In this document: positions 25,029 to 33,985 of the stretch, in pieces | Layout of the letters: every line of letters begins with the position of its first letter | How positions within the stretch are numbered: the first letter of the stretch is position 1 | DNA from: CAIKMD01 sp963729935 | GTDB taxonomy: Bacteria > Pseudomonadota > Alphaproteobacteria > ATCC43930 > CGMCC-115725 | Direction of reading: 5' to 3' | Length of the DNA stretch: 64,000 nt | Assembly: GCA_963729935.1 (NCBI GenBank) | Contig: CAVSPW010000002.1 | Location: 868,001 to 932,000 of the forward strand | Notes under the pieces: model-generated | The model's input: only the letters and a program-made list of their open reading frames with translations | The model's database searches: none | What the model was told of the DNA's origin: nothing | Program-made: the position numbers and the translations under genes

Positions 25029-25250
25029 CTAGGCTAAGCTGGCGTCTCTGACTTCCCGAACTATCGTGTCGAGGTCGGCCTTCATCTGATCAACCACTTC
25101 CTGCAAGTCCTTCAGCGATATGCACTCGCAGCCCAACTTGACTAACCCACCCACCTGTGAGGGGGTGAAGAGGTCAATGCCGATCCAGCACGTCCTTCGC
25201 GTCGAAGGTGCGAATGGCTCACTGCGGCCGAGCGTCAGAATCTTTTGCAT
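25029..25250 (-). CDS. hypothetical protein (73 aa)
   Basis: From the ATG at 25250 the protein starts MQKILTLGRSEP, has two cysteines in LGCEC and ends in a charged helix (DLQEVVDQMKADLDTIVREV). A start at 25292 would add a very basic stretch rich in Arg that looks untranslated. No family is recognised. Confidence 0.4.
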   Translation of the reverse strand: MQKILTLGRSEPFAPSTRRTCWIGIDLFTPSQVGGLVKLGCECISLKDLQEVVDQMKADLDTIVREVRDASLA

Positions 25251-25435
25251 GATGTCACCTCGTCGCCGATTGTAGCGCCAGCAACGTCGCAAATCATGCG
25301 CCCCGGTGGCGCCGAGGACTGGCCGCTACAACGCCTCAGTGCCACCTCACTAATGCGCGAAGGCATTTGACCTTGGAAGAGTTTGATATTTGGAAACTGT
25401 TCTGCGCGGCCCACTGCGAATAGCTAAAGGCTGCC

Positions 25436-25633
25436 CTAGAGATCAACCACGCGGGCAAAAAGAGGTTGCGCGCTGAAGAGCCGATCCATTTTCCGGAGCG
25501 CCTTTTCAATCAAATCCACTTTAGCGAATAATTCTGCGTCCCAAGACAATCTCGGAAACGACCTCAGGCGATCAATATTCCGGGCGCCCAATACCGCACC
25601 ACCACGCCGTTCTAGCGGCACCCAATTGCCCAT
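25436..25633 (-). CDS. hypothetical protein (65 aa)
   Basis: This 65-residue frame from the ATG at 25633 contains LRSFPRLSWDAELFAKVDLIEKALRKMDRLF, which looks like one long helix. It is head-to-head with the small membrane peptide at 25645. Coding is plausible from the amino-acid pattern only. Confidence 0.35.
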   Translation of the reverse strand: MGNWVPLERRGGAVLGARNIDRLRSFPRLSWDAELFAKVDLIEKALRKMDRLFSAQPLFARVVDL

Positions 25634-25644
25634 GGAGGAACCCG

Positions 25645-25764
25645 ATGAAGCAGCTGCCACACCCGCCGCACCTGACCGGCGGCATCTCGTCGTGGCTCGT
25701 GGCGGGTTGCTTCCCTATCACTTTTGGGGTGGCCTTTATTATCCATTTGATTAGCGGCCCATGA
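25645..25764 (+). CDS. 39-residue single-helix membrane peptide
   Basis: A strong GGAGGA Shine-Dalgarno (from about 25634) precedes an ATG that encodes MKQLPHPPHLTGGISSW and then one transmembrane helix (LVAGCFPITFGVAFIIHLI). The stop overlaps the ATG of the Cys-rich mini-gene copy 2 (ATGA). The good ribosome site and coherent membrane segment make it a credible microprotein. No counterpart is seen before copy 1 of the duplicated block, so the duplication border lies at about 25760. Confidence 0.55.
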   Translation: MKQLPHPPHLTGGISSWLVAGCFPITFGVAFIIHLISGP

Positions 25765-25921
25765 TCGCAGATCCCGCGAAAGCCGAGATCATAGCCGGTA
25801 TCGAGCAGTGCGAGTTATGCCCGACCTGCGGCGCCGGCGACGGCGAAGCATGCCCGCGATTCAAAGCGCGGCCGAGGAAGGGTGCTGCCCGTTCTACGAT
25901 CCTGAGTGGGAGCGCCCATAG
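25761..25921 (+). pseudogene. frameshifted Cys-rich mini-gene, copy 2
   Basis: The frame begins MIADPAKAEIIAGIEQCELC and holds CELCPTCGAGDGEACP, with cysteine spacing suited to zinc. The downstream part homologous to copy 1 (AEEGCCPFYDPEWERP then TAG at 25919-25921) is in another frame, so an indel lies around 25860-25875. The two copies carry different indels, implying the gene was intact when duplicated and then decayed independently. It is translationally coupled to the membrane peptide upstream. Confidence 0.45.
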
Positions 25922-25990
25922 GTGGTCGCCGACGCGGCCTCACATTTTCGTGGCGTGACGAGAATACCGATTGGGAGCATCATTTGCGAC

Positions 25991-26200
25991 ATGGCAGGAC
26001 GAGCTACGTTTTTACTCTGCGCTAGCCTCGCGCTTTCGTCATGCGCGGGCTTTGGTCAATGCCCCGGCTATGGTCCCTGCACCGGCAAAGTGATCGCAAG
26101 TCCCTACGACCAGGCGGACCTTTACCTGGACGCACAAGGGTTCCCGCTGCCGGGTTGGGCCGCCATGAAATATGGGCCTGAAAGCGGCGACTCCAGGTAA
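25991..26200 (+). CDS. small predicted lipoprotein, copy 2
   Basis: This is the paralogue of the lipoprotein at 973-1182. The signal peptide has changed (MAGRATFLLCASLALSSC) but keeps a hydrophobic core and the LSSC lipobox. The mature sequence QCPGYGPCTGKVIASPYDQ is identical, and only the last residues vary. Stronger conservation in the mature part than in the signal peptide is what selection on a real exported protein would produce. Function unknown. Confidence 0.75.
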   Translation: MAGRATFLLCASLALSSCAGFGQCPGYGPCTGKVIASPYDQADLYLDAQGFPLPGWAAMKYGPESGDSR

Positions 26201-26249
26201 CTGTGGAGCCGGTATCGCGTTTTGCTCGAATTAGCCCCGCGCGAAATCC

Positions 26250-26342
26250 TGCCCGGCAGCCGGCGAAGGCGAACCGTGGCCGCATCCGAGGGCTGACGAG
26301 AGAGGCTATTGTCCGACTTATGGTCCCGAAGCGCAGCGATAA
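26250..26342 (+). pseudogene. second Cys-rich module remnant, copy 2
   Basis: This matches 1232-1324: thirty codons with GEGEPWPHPRADERG and a TAA. Two of the cysteines of copy 1 are replaced (EPC to EPW; GGC to RGY), so any metal site is gone. Confidence 0.3.
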
Positions 26343-26375
26343 CGCGCATCGGCGAAAAAGAAGCCTCGCCGGCTG

Positions 26376-26537
26376 TCAGCGCTCGTCGTTCTCGCGCTCC
26401 AGCGTTTCCGCTAGCTCAGCGAGAGTAAGCGCGGCTTCCGCGATCTGGCGTTTCAGCGTGATATCGTCGATAGCGCGCGCAGCGTCGCGCAAACGGCGCG
26501 ACATCTCTCGCAATTCGAGTGGCGTTACGGCAGGCAT
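26376..26537 (-). CDS. small conserved hypothetical protein (53 aa), copy 2
   Basis: Starts MPAVTPLELREMSRRLRDAARAIDD and ends ETLERENDER; helical throughout. Compared with the copy at 1358-1519 the changes are mostly conservative (Asp/Val, Ile/Met, Glu/Asp), suggesting continued selection. It is divergent from the 51-residue gene as in copy 1. Confidence 0.6.
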   Translation of the reverse strand: MPAVTPLELREMSRRLRDAARAIDDITLKRQIAEAALTLAELAETLERENDER

Positions 26538-26742
26538 CGTCGCCCCGTTTATCGTTCTTGCGTAGGCGGGGCGCCGGGCCTTGATGCAGCCGCGTGGTGC
26601 GTACTCCAGGTCCCTATTCGGGGCCGCGAAAGGAAGCATTCTACCGCATCGGGCGCACAAGGAAAGTGGGTGCGGACATTGCGTTAGAGCAAGGCAGCAC
26701 CGCCGTCTCCGGCCGAGACTTATAAAAACGGAAACCTGGATC

Positions 26743-26898
26743 ATGGATGCGAAAGCCTTGCGCGAGCGCGCCGCCAGCTATCGCCGCCGCGCCGAAGAGG
26801 CAACGGACGCGGCGGTGAAGGATTCGCTCTTGCTGCTCGCCGAGATCGAGGAAGAAGAGGGCCGCCGCGCCGAAAGGCCGCCGGACCACAGCAATTAG
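26743..26898 (+). CDS. small helical hypothetical protein (51 aa), copy 2
   Basis: Paralogue of 1725-1880: MDAKALRERAASYRRRAEEATD, then KDSLLLLAEIEEEEG. The substitutions keep the charge pattern of the helix. Start, stop and spacing to the next gene are conserved between the copies. Confidence 0.65.
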   Translation: MDAKALRERAASYRRRAEEATDAAVKDSLLLLAEIEEEEGRRAERPPDHSN

Positions 26899-26913
26899 CG
26901 TCAGGCGCGGAGC

Positions 26914-27171
26914 TTGTCCCAATTCCTGGCGCGTTCTACCGTGTCCCGGAACGGAAAGCGCACGCAATTGATCGCCGATCCCAACTCTTGGCGCGCAGCT
27001 AACATCCTCATCAAAGAGCATGGCGAGGATGCGGAGTTGATTGCGGCTCAGCGTGCCGACGAATTGTTGGCCGAGGGCGACGCGGACGGGCACCGATTTT
27101 TCAAAGCCGTGCTAGAAGCCGTCACGGAGTTGCGGCGCACAGCACGAAAAGAAGGCGAGAGCGTGAACTGA
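26914..27171 (+). CDS. hypothetical protein (85 aa), copy 2
   Basis: Paralogue of 1896-2153 with only a few changes, for example NSW for DSW and VLEAVTE for VLNAVAE. TTG start at 26914, with a GTG alternative at 26941. It is the best conserved protein of the duplicated block, hence probably the most constrained. Confidence 0.65.
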   Translation: MSQFLARSTVSRNGKRTQLIADPNSWRAANILIKEHGEDAELIAAQRADELLAEGDADGHRFFKAVLEAVTELRRTARKEGESVN

Positions 27172-27202
27172 CAGTCATCATTGGGCCAGAAAGGCAGAAG
27201 CG

Positions 27203-27553
27203 ATGGCGCGCAAGGCCGACAATGACAACGAACTCGGCTCCGACAAGAGCAAGGATGCTCAAGGCGTCATCGAAATTATCTCGACAGGCTTCCGCGGCTG
27301 TACCGATCTCTTCGATTTAGCGGTTGTCACGCGAAGGGAAATGATCGAAACACAGGCGCAGTTGAAGCAATTTAGCGCTCGGCGCAAATCGGCAGAGCCC
27401 GCCGAACGCCGGCTGATTGATCGCGAGATGCGTGGCATGGTGTCCAGGCACAGAGAGGCCAGCAGGCGCCTCGTAGCGATCGAGGACGCGATGCCCCTGG
27501 AAATGCGCGTGAAGCTCTGGCGGGTGATCGACCTGGACGACGGTTGGAAATAA
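27203..27553 (+). CDS. hypothetical protein (116 aa), copy 2
   Basis: Paralogue of 2185-2535 with the same length, start (MARKADNDN) and TAATG junction to the SOS-peptidase ATG. The middle (TGFRGCTDLFDLAVVTRREMIETQ) differs markedly from copy 1, while the C-terminal helix (MPLEMRVKLWRVIDLDDGWK) is well kept. This pattern suggests one conserved interaction surface. Confidence 0.6.
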   Translation: MARKADNDNELGSDKSKDAQGVIEIISTGFRGCTDLFDLAVVTRREMIETQAQLKQFSARRKSAEPAERRLIDREMRGMVSRHREASRRLVAIEDAMPLEMRVKLWRVIDLDDGWK

Positions 27554-27890
27554 TGTGCGGTCGCGTGAAGCTTCCCAAGGATTTGTCGCTCACCAAGGAA
27601 ATCCTCAGCATCCGTTGGAACAGCTCGGCGACTACAAGCCGCACTACAACGTGGCGCCGACGACGCCCGTGCCAGTCGTCACCTGGGCCAAAGGCGGCAG
27701 CACGGTGGAATGGATGCATTGGAGTTTGATCCCGGCTTACAGTGACCAGCCCAAGATGAACGGCGCGACGTTCAATGCGCGCGCAGAAACCCTTGTCGAG
27801 AGGCCCGCACACCGGAACGCATGGAAGGCCCGCCACCGCTGCCTTGTCGTGACGGATGGCTTCTACGAGTGGCGCAGGCCCAATATCCCC
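27553..27890 (+). pseudogene. broken SOS-response-associated peptidase (YedK/HMCES)
   Basis: The gene starts MCGRVKLPKDLSLTKEIL with the catalytic Cys2. A frameshift near 27620 moves the conserved DYKPHYNVAPTTPVPVV, WSLIPAYSD, FNARAETLVERP and RHRCLVVTDGFYEWRR into the next frame. Homology ends after GFYEWRR, before the region with the conserved His. YedK shields abasic sites in single-stranded DNA by covalent attachment; this copy cannot make the full protein. Copy 1 of the duplication retains only the first codons. Confidence 0.85.
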
Positions 27891-27957
27891 CTCCCACACG
27901 AGGGAGAGGTCCTTGAGCATAGTCTTCGGCCACTTTGAATGGGGTCATAGCCGGAGA

Positions 27958-28338
27958 ATGATCAACACGCTGACCGCCCTTACAGTCAGTTATCTCAAGT
28001 TGCCGCGCACGCTCTTGGCAGCAGTCAGTGGTGCCGACGATGAGCCTGAGGCCACGCCTGAATTGGGCTCTTCGGAGTTTGACGCCGAGGGGCATTCGAC
28101 CGCTGAACGCGGGGCAGGCCAGATAGAGACCTGGGATCCCGACATGCGGGAAATCATAAGGACCGAACATGCTGCCGTGCCACGTCCGCGCCCAAGGCGG
28201 CAGCGTGACTCGGTCTCTTTGTCGAGCCCCCTTCCCGTTGTGAATCCAAAGAATATCAAGGCGCCGGAACCGATTGAAGCCGGTAAGAGGGCGAGCAAGA
28301 AAAGGCATGGCGGCGAGCGGAGGATTCGGCGGATATGA
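27958..28338 (+). CDS. hypothetical protein (126 aa), first gene of a coupled pair
   Basis: No family is recognised. The N-terminus (MINTLTALTVSYLKLPRTLLAAVSG) is mildly hydrophobic. The rest is acidic, then very basic (PRPRPRRQRD; KRASKKRHGGERRIRRI), and probably disordered. The last codons overlap the next ATG by four bases (ATGA), indicating translational coupling. The frame is open upstream, but the earlier part overlaps the SOS-peptidase remnant, so I chose the ATG at 27958. The basic tail could contact nucleic acid. Confidence 0.45.
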   Translation: MINTLTALTVSYLKLPRTLLAAVSGADDEPEATPELGSSEFDAEGHSTAERGAGQIETWDPDMREIIRTEHAAVPRPRPRRQRDSVSLSSPLPVVNPKNIKAPEPIEAGKRASKKRHGGERRIRRI

Positions 28339-29057
28339 ATGCGCAGGATGAGGACCAGGTCGGGCCGAAGCGTGCCCGCGTCGATACCGGGACCGAGAGC
28401 GCGAAACAAATCGCCGAGCGCGTCTATACCGATGCGTTTTTGTCCGAGCTCCAACAGCGATTTGGAATTGGCCCTCTGCCGGCCGAGGCAGTCAGCCGTC
28501 TCAGGAAGATCCCTGTTCGCTATATCTTATTCCATCCCTTGGAAAATCAGGCTGATCGGCTAAAGGGCGATCGGCCCAAATATATTGAGCTAGGGAAGGC
28601 GACAGAAAGATATTTGGCCCTGCTGAACCTGTGCGACGAAGGCGATATCGGATCAATTATGAAAGTGACTGCCCAGCAATTGGGCTGGCCGGAGCCCGAG
28701 ACCAACGATTCAGACGGATATTATCGTCAGTTGGTGCTGCTGTTGGAATTACTGGATACGGCCGCGATACGGCACGCGGGTTACCTAGCTCCACGCGGCG
28801 GGAGACCGAAGAATCTCGGATTGGAAGATTTGACGCGGCTTGGCGCGGATTTCTGGGTTGGCGAATTAGGCCGTCGCTTCACCGTCGATTATCACCAGGG
28901 CGCCGGTTTAACTTCGGCCTTCGATTTCATAAAGGCGCTGGCTTCGCCACTTGATGATATCTCAGATAAGCAAATCATTACCGCAATGCGGGCGGAGATT
29001 GCAAGACGGCGGTCCCCTGGCCCTCGCAAGACGAGACGGCGGCTCACAAGAACCTAG
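28335..29057 (+). CDS. hypothetical protein (240 aa), second gene of a coupled pair
   Basis: This 240-residue soluble protein is of unrecognised family. It contains IAERVYTDAFLSELQQRFGIGPLP, a block VRYILFHPLENQADRLKGDRPKYIELGKATERYLALLNLC, and a basic tail (ARRRSPGPRKTRRRLTRT). The composition is mainly helical, with no signal or membrane segment. The overlapping start with the upstream gene shows the two are made together. Both basic tails hint at DNA or RNA binding. The location next to the broken duplicated block suggests accessory cargo, but I assign no function. Confidence 0.55.
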   Translation: MNAQDEDQVGPKRARVDTGTESAKQIAERVYTDAFLSELQQRFGIGPLPAEAVSRLRKIPVRYILFHPLENQADRLKGDRPKYIELGKATERYLALLNLCDEGDIGSIMKVTAQQLGWPEPETNDSDGYYRQLVLLLELLDTAAIRHAGYLAPRGGRPKNLGLEDLTRLGADFWVGELGRRFTVDYHQGAGLTSAFDFIKALASPLDDISDKQIITAMRAEIARRRSPGPRKTRRRLTRT

Positions 29058-29493
29058 GCGCGCATGGAAGAGGGTTCCTGTGAACGCCGCGCCGGTTCAC
29101 AGGATCTCTTGTCATTCTGTGGCAGCCCTTGTTGCCAGCGCCTTCTGCTGATCTGGGCTGCCCGCTAAATTGACGCTCCGAGTTGATATGGGGGATTATC
29201 GCGCGTGCAATATCGCCGTCCATAATAGGGCTCTCGAGTGACTGACCAAATCAAAGTCGAGCGGGATGCAGCCATTTGCATTCCCCACAACGCGAGTCTC
29301 TGACAAGAACACTGTCGGCACAGGGGCGTTTGGTACCGCAATCAGACTGAACCAGCAAGCCAACCTGAAGATGAAGGCTCGATTGGTAGAAACGTCTTGA
29401 TCTTCATACAATCTTGGTTGCTGCTTATTGAGTATGGCAGGGTCACGCTCGCTGTGGTGCGGAATCTCGTCCCAGGCCACCACGACCGCAACT
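29058..29493. other. intergenic, no gene seen
   Basis: Between the unknown pair and the histidine kinase no frame has convincing content. I also see no obvious terminator or promoter. Confidence 0.4.
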
Positions 29494-32400
29494 TCAGGCG
29501 GCCGGGAGGGAGGATGCGATGACATATTGCGCTGCAACAGCGCTGTCCGGTTCCGGCACAGGAAGATAAATGTCAAAACGCGTCCCCTTGCCTGGCTCGC
29601 TTTTGACCTCGATCCTGCCGCCATGGTCTATGACGATGCCGTGCACAATCGAAAGCCCAAGACCGGTGCCTTCCCCGACTCGCTTGGTCGTAAAAAACGG
29701 CTCGAATATGCGTGCCTGAGTGCCCTCGTCCATGCCCATCCCCGTATCGGCGATCGTAAGGCACAACTCGCGCCGTGGTGAGGAGCCGCTTATGACAGCG
29801 AGGGTTATCTTTATTTTCCCCATCTGATCCCCGATAGCCGCGGCGGCATTCGCGACGAGGTTGGTCACAACCTGATGAATCTGCGAAGTGTCGGCCCTGA
29901 TCGCGGGCACGTTGGCGATCCGTGTTTCCAGCTCGATTGACGCAGGAATCGTGGCTCGCAGGAGTTTCAGAGCCTCGCCGACAACCTCGCTGAGTTCGGA
30001 TTCCTGCTTCTCCGATGTGCTTTTTCGGCTGAACGTGAGCACGCGCTTGACGAGATCACGGGCCCGTTCGCTTGCCTCGAAGATGGTCTCGAGATTGCTT
30101 CGTAGCGGGTTACCCGCTTCCAAACGGCGCGCCCCAAGTTTGCTCAGCGCCATGATCGGCACGAGCGTGTTATTCAGATCGTGCGCGATGCCGCTAGCGA
30201 GCGTGCCGAGGGCCTCGAGCTTCTGCGAATGCAGGAGCTGCCGTTCGAGTTCGAGTTTGCGATGTTCCGCGAGGCGCTGCTCGGTAATATCCTGTAAGGT
30301 GCCGTAAAGATGAATAGGGCGCTTCCGTTCGTCGAAGACGACGTTGCTTTCCCGATGTACGATCCTTTCTTTACCATCGGGGCGCATGATACGGTATTCG
30401 ATTGGCATGATGGTGTTCCCTGAGAGTTCACCCTTCCGATAAGCTAAGAATTTTTCGCGGTCGTCGGGGTGGACGAGTTTTATCAGCGTCTCGGGACCGG
30501 GCAAAGCAGCCCCTTTCTTGATGCCCAAGAGATCGTACATCCCGTCCGACCATTCGATCTTGCCGGTAATGAAGTCGCGCTCGAAGCTGCCAGTGCGTGC
30601 GATCCGCTGTGCGCGAATGAGGTTCTCGCGGCTGCGGCGCAGTTCGCTCTCGGTATTTTTCTGATCAGTGATATCTTGGAGCGTGCCGTCGCGGCGGATC
30701 TCGTGCTTGTTCTCGTCGAGGGTAATAACGGCTTCCGCGCGCACGATCCTCTCTACTCCGTCGGGGCGGAGGATCCGGTACTCCCCCGAATGGGCAGATC
30801 TTCCTTCGCCTTTATCTTTACTATCGTCGATGAACCGGCAGCGATCGTCTGGATGAATCAGGTTAACCAGAGTTTCGAGCGAGGCGAGCTCCCCTGGCGC
30901 GATGCCCAAAATGCGGTACATCTCGTCCGACCAATTAAGTCTGCCCGTGACCGAGTCCCGCTCGAAGCTCCCCAGGCCGGCGATCCGTTGGGCGCGCACC
31001 ATGCTCTCGCGGCTACGACGCAATTCACCTTCGATTTTCCTGCGCCTTGTTACGTCTTGAACCGTTCCAAACAGACGAACGGGCTTCTCGTTTTCGCCAA
31101 AATCGACGCCATATTCGTAGTGAAAAATTCTTTCGTCGCCGTCCGGGCGGATGATTCGGAAGTCTTGCGGCGGAAGAGGATTGCCCGAGAGGACGGCCTC
31201 TCGCTCCGCCATGAATTTCTGGCGATCTTCGGGATGAATCAGATTCACCAAAAGTTCTAGCGCCGTATGCGATGGCTGCTCCGGGATGCCCCAAATCCTC
31301 AAGAATTCATCCGACCGTTGGACCTCGCCGGTGAGAAGATCGCGCTCGAAGCTGCCGAGGCCGGCAATTCGTTGCGCGCGAGAGAGATTTTCGCGGCTTC
31401 GGCGCACCACCCGCTCATCCGCCTTGCGCTTGGTAATATCGCGGTGAGCGGTAACAAGGAAATGAGCGTTCTTCGATTTATAAGAACAGGAGCTTATTTC
31501 GACGGGAAATGTGCTGCCGTCCTTACGTTTCGAGATACGTTCCGCCGCCTGTAACGTAGGGCCGATGTTAATCGCGGTGAGCGCTCTGCGAATACCTTGT
31601 TCGTCAGTCGATCCCAGAGCTGTAGCCGAAGTATCCCGGAGCGCCAAATTATCCATCTCGCCCCGGTTGTAGCCATAGAGCCGTTCTGCCGCAGGATTTG
31701 CGAAGACGATCTTGAGTCCCTCATCGATCACCAGAACGGCGTCGGGCATCGCTGCGACAAGATCGCGGAGATCGCCGCCCCCTTGGGAAACCTCGGTTAA
31801 GAGCTCATCGTTGCGTCGCAGCACTTTTGCGAGGTAAACAAACAATACGATGATCGTGCTGATTCCCCCTAGCGTGAAAATGCCGATGACCATGGCCACG
31901 TTGCGCCAATGCGCCAGCGCTTTCGAAGCATCCCAACCAGCCGTGACGATGAACTTGGCGCCCTTGCCGCCCATGCTCGCTATGAATTGATCCTTCCCAG
32001 CGACGCCGGTGAACTCTCCGAATACGCTCTCGGAACCGCCCTCTCTGATGGCGCGGAACGCCGGACGGTTCGAGAAATCAACGTTGGGGATGTCGTCGCC
32101 GAGCTTCATCGCGGGACTTTGCACGAGCTGCTGGCCGTTCTCGTTGAACAACTACGATGGCGCTGCCGCGTGGCATGTGAAGCGCGTCAAAGGTCCGCTG
32201 TAGATAGTCCGAATCGATGTAGACGGCGACGACGCCGCCCACGGCTCCGTTGGGATCGATGATCGGTCGGCTCATAATGATTTTTGGCTGCCCGTCGATT
32301 GGATCGGGAACAAGTCCGCTGACGATGACTTGGTTGGATCGCGCTGCCAACTGGCGCTTGAAGAAGCCGTAATCCGCTACCGAAACCGCAATTGGCGGAT

Positions 32401-32818
32401 CCGCATCGGAACTGACGACCAGCTTGCCCGCCGCATCGTATATCTCGATCTTCCTGGCTGCTGTCCTGGCATAAACACGAGCAAGCAGAAGTTGCCGCAA
32501 TCCAGCGTCTTGATCGATGAGGCTGTCATGAGTCTTCATCGCAGCCTGAACGGCCTGCAGCGAGAGATCGGCATTTTTCGCGATCTGTTGAACCTCATGG
32601 GTCATGGCCTCGACAGGGATTTGCAGCTGCTCCCTAATCGCCTTGACCTCACTGTCTCGGAGCGAGGTGACAAAGAAGACGGCGAAGATCGCCACGCCGC
32701 TCGCGACCAATAGTCCAATAATCGAGACCACGCGGTTGATCTTCGAAGAAGGAAACAATCGAGAAAGGGTCGCGATACCCGGTGCGCGCGACGACGGTGC
32801 GAAGCTGCGCTCCGTCAT
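29494..32818 (-). pseudogene. multi-PAS sensor histidine kinase split by a frameshift
   Basis: Reading from 32818: a signal-anchor helix (VVSIIGLLVASGVAIFAVFFV), a periplasmic PDC/dCache-type sensor domain, a second helix (VAMVIGIFTLGGISTIIVLFVYL), then four PAS domains. Three of these are close tandem repeats, each opening RAQRIAGLGSFERD or similar and ending in a DIT/DVT motif. The HisKA phosphoacceptor His lies in LASGIAHDLNN. The HATPase has the N, DTGMGMDEGT and GEGTGLGLSIVHG boxes. Near 32150 the frame shifts inside the sensor domain (GSAIVV joined to FNENGQQLVQS), dividing the gene into about 220 and 880 codons. A TTG could restart the long part. No response regulator is adjacent. A sequence error would also explain it. 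Confidence 0.85.
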
Positions 32819-32937
32819 CGGCAACACTCCCAAAGTCAGCCATTGGCGGCGATCAAGCTGGCTGTGGCGCTCTCGCATCAGCTTCGGCGATTGGCGTCGA
32901 GGGATGTAGTGGGATTGCACAGCCGGTATCCTACACT

Positions 32938-33708
32938 TCAGTGGCCTATTATCGGCGCGCCGCGCCTATTGCGCGAAGGTGTTCGCAACGCTGTCTGGCG
33001 TCGATTTTTCATCCGTATCGGGCTGGGCCTTTGCTCCGCGAAATCGCAAAGTATTTGAAGAGATCTGATCCGCAAAAGATCACGCGGCCCTTCAACGCCG
33101 ATGGCGGCGAGCTCGCGGAAAGCGCGCGAAGCGCTTGTCGGCACCATGCCGAGCCAAGAGGCAATCATGCGCCGTTCGCATGGTAGACGGACGGTTGCTT
33201 CTCCTGTGCGACGGTCGACGAGAGACAGCAAGAAGGCAGCCAACCGTTGCGAGCCATTGCGCATTTTGAGGCTCTTTACCTGGCCGATCATGGCCCGCCA
33301 ATGTTCCGCGGCGCAGTGATTAAGCGCCGTCGAGAAAGCGAGATCGGTCGCAACGGAATGCCGAAAATCATCAGCCGGGATCAATATCACGCGGCTGGTC
33401 TCCAAGACTTGCGCGCTCATCAAGAAAGGTCTGTTAAGGAGGGCCGCCGCTATGATGAAAGGTTGGCCTGGCGACACGAATTCAATGATGGTCTCGTGCG
33501 CGTCGCGCCCCTTCGCCTTGAGGGCCACATGTCCGTCGAGCGCGATGTAGAGTGATTCCGCCATTTCCCCTTCGCGAAACAGAACGCTGTCGGCGCCAAA
33601 TTCATGGAGGCGCGCGGCGTGGAAAAGCTGCGCTGAATTCGCCTTCGGCACCGATGCAAACAGCGGAAGGCGCTGCACGGCGAAAAGATCGGAAGCATGC
33701 AATGACAT
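32938..33708 (-). CDS. Crp/Fnr-family transcriptional regulator
   Basis: This regulator of about 256 residues has an N-terminal cyclic-nucleotide-binding-like beta barrel (LHEFGADSVLFREGEMAESLYIALDGHVAL), a dimer helix and a C-terminal winged helix (CERRMIASWLGMVPTSASRAFRELAAIGV). The N-terminal four-cysteine set of oxygen-sensing FNR is missing, so it is not an Fe-S sensor. It could read nitric oxide via heme, another ligand or redox state. The recognition helix (TSASRAFREL) differs from the E-SR of FNR and CRP (xxxSR), so its site may differ slightly. The C-terminus has about 30 extra basic residues. It is divergent from the chemoreceptor at 33986, with a CRP-like palindrome between. Confidence 0.85.
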   Translation of the reverse strand: MSLHASDLFAVQRLPLFASVPKANSAQLFHAARLHEFGADSVLFREGEMAESLYIALDGHVALKAKGRDAHETIIEFVSPGQPFIIAAALLNRPFLMSAQVLETSRVILIPADDFRHSVATDLAFSTALNHCAAEHWRAMIGQVKSLKMRNGSQRLAAFLLSLVDRRTGEATVRLPCERRMIASWLGMVPTSASRAFRELAAIGVEGPRDLLRIRSLQILCDFAEQRPSPIRMKNRRQTALRTPSRNRRGAPIIGH

Positions 33709-33872
33709 ACGAACCTTGCCATAAAAACGGCAGCCGGCGGGCTCATTGACTGCGATCATTTAAGGGCGCGAATGGTTAATTTTCGTCTAATCCTGCTCTA
33801 AAAATGTCTGTGTTTACGCGATCATTTCTTCTCGAATCAACAAATGCTATTTAATGAAACACCAAAAGCTTA

Positions 33873-33888
33873 TGTGGCACCTATCACA
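33873..33888. promoter_or_regulatory. CRP-like palindrome in a divergent intergenic region
   Basis: TGTGG-CACCTA-TCACA differs from the CRP consensus TGTGA-N6-TCACA at one position. It lies 98 bases before the chemoreceptor ATG and about 165 before the Crp/Fnr-type regulator. Local control by that regulator is an obvious hypothesis. Confidence 0.45.
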
Positions 33889-33985
33889 TAGGAAGCCGTG
33901 GCTACGCATCAGGCTTAGACTTCTGGAAAGCTGCGTAGAGTAAAAGTGCGCCTCATTCGATTAGATGATCTTGGGAGGCGATGTC

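Larger units (their letters stand above)
25761..27580 (+). repeat. duplicated small-gene block, copy 2
   Basis: This is the direct duplicate of 761-2560. Gene order, spacing and most sequence are kept. The copies diverge at the right end, where this one retains a much longer SOS-peptidase gene fragment. Confidence 0.9.
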
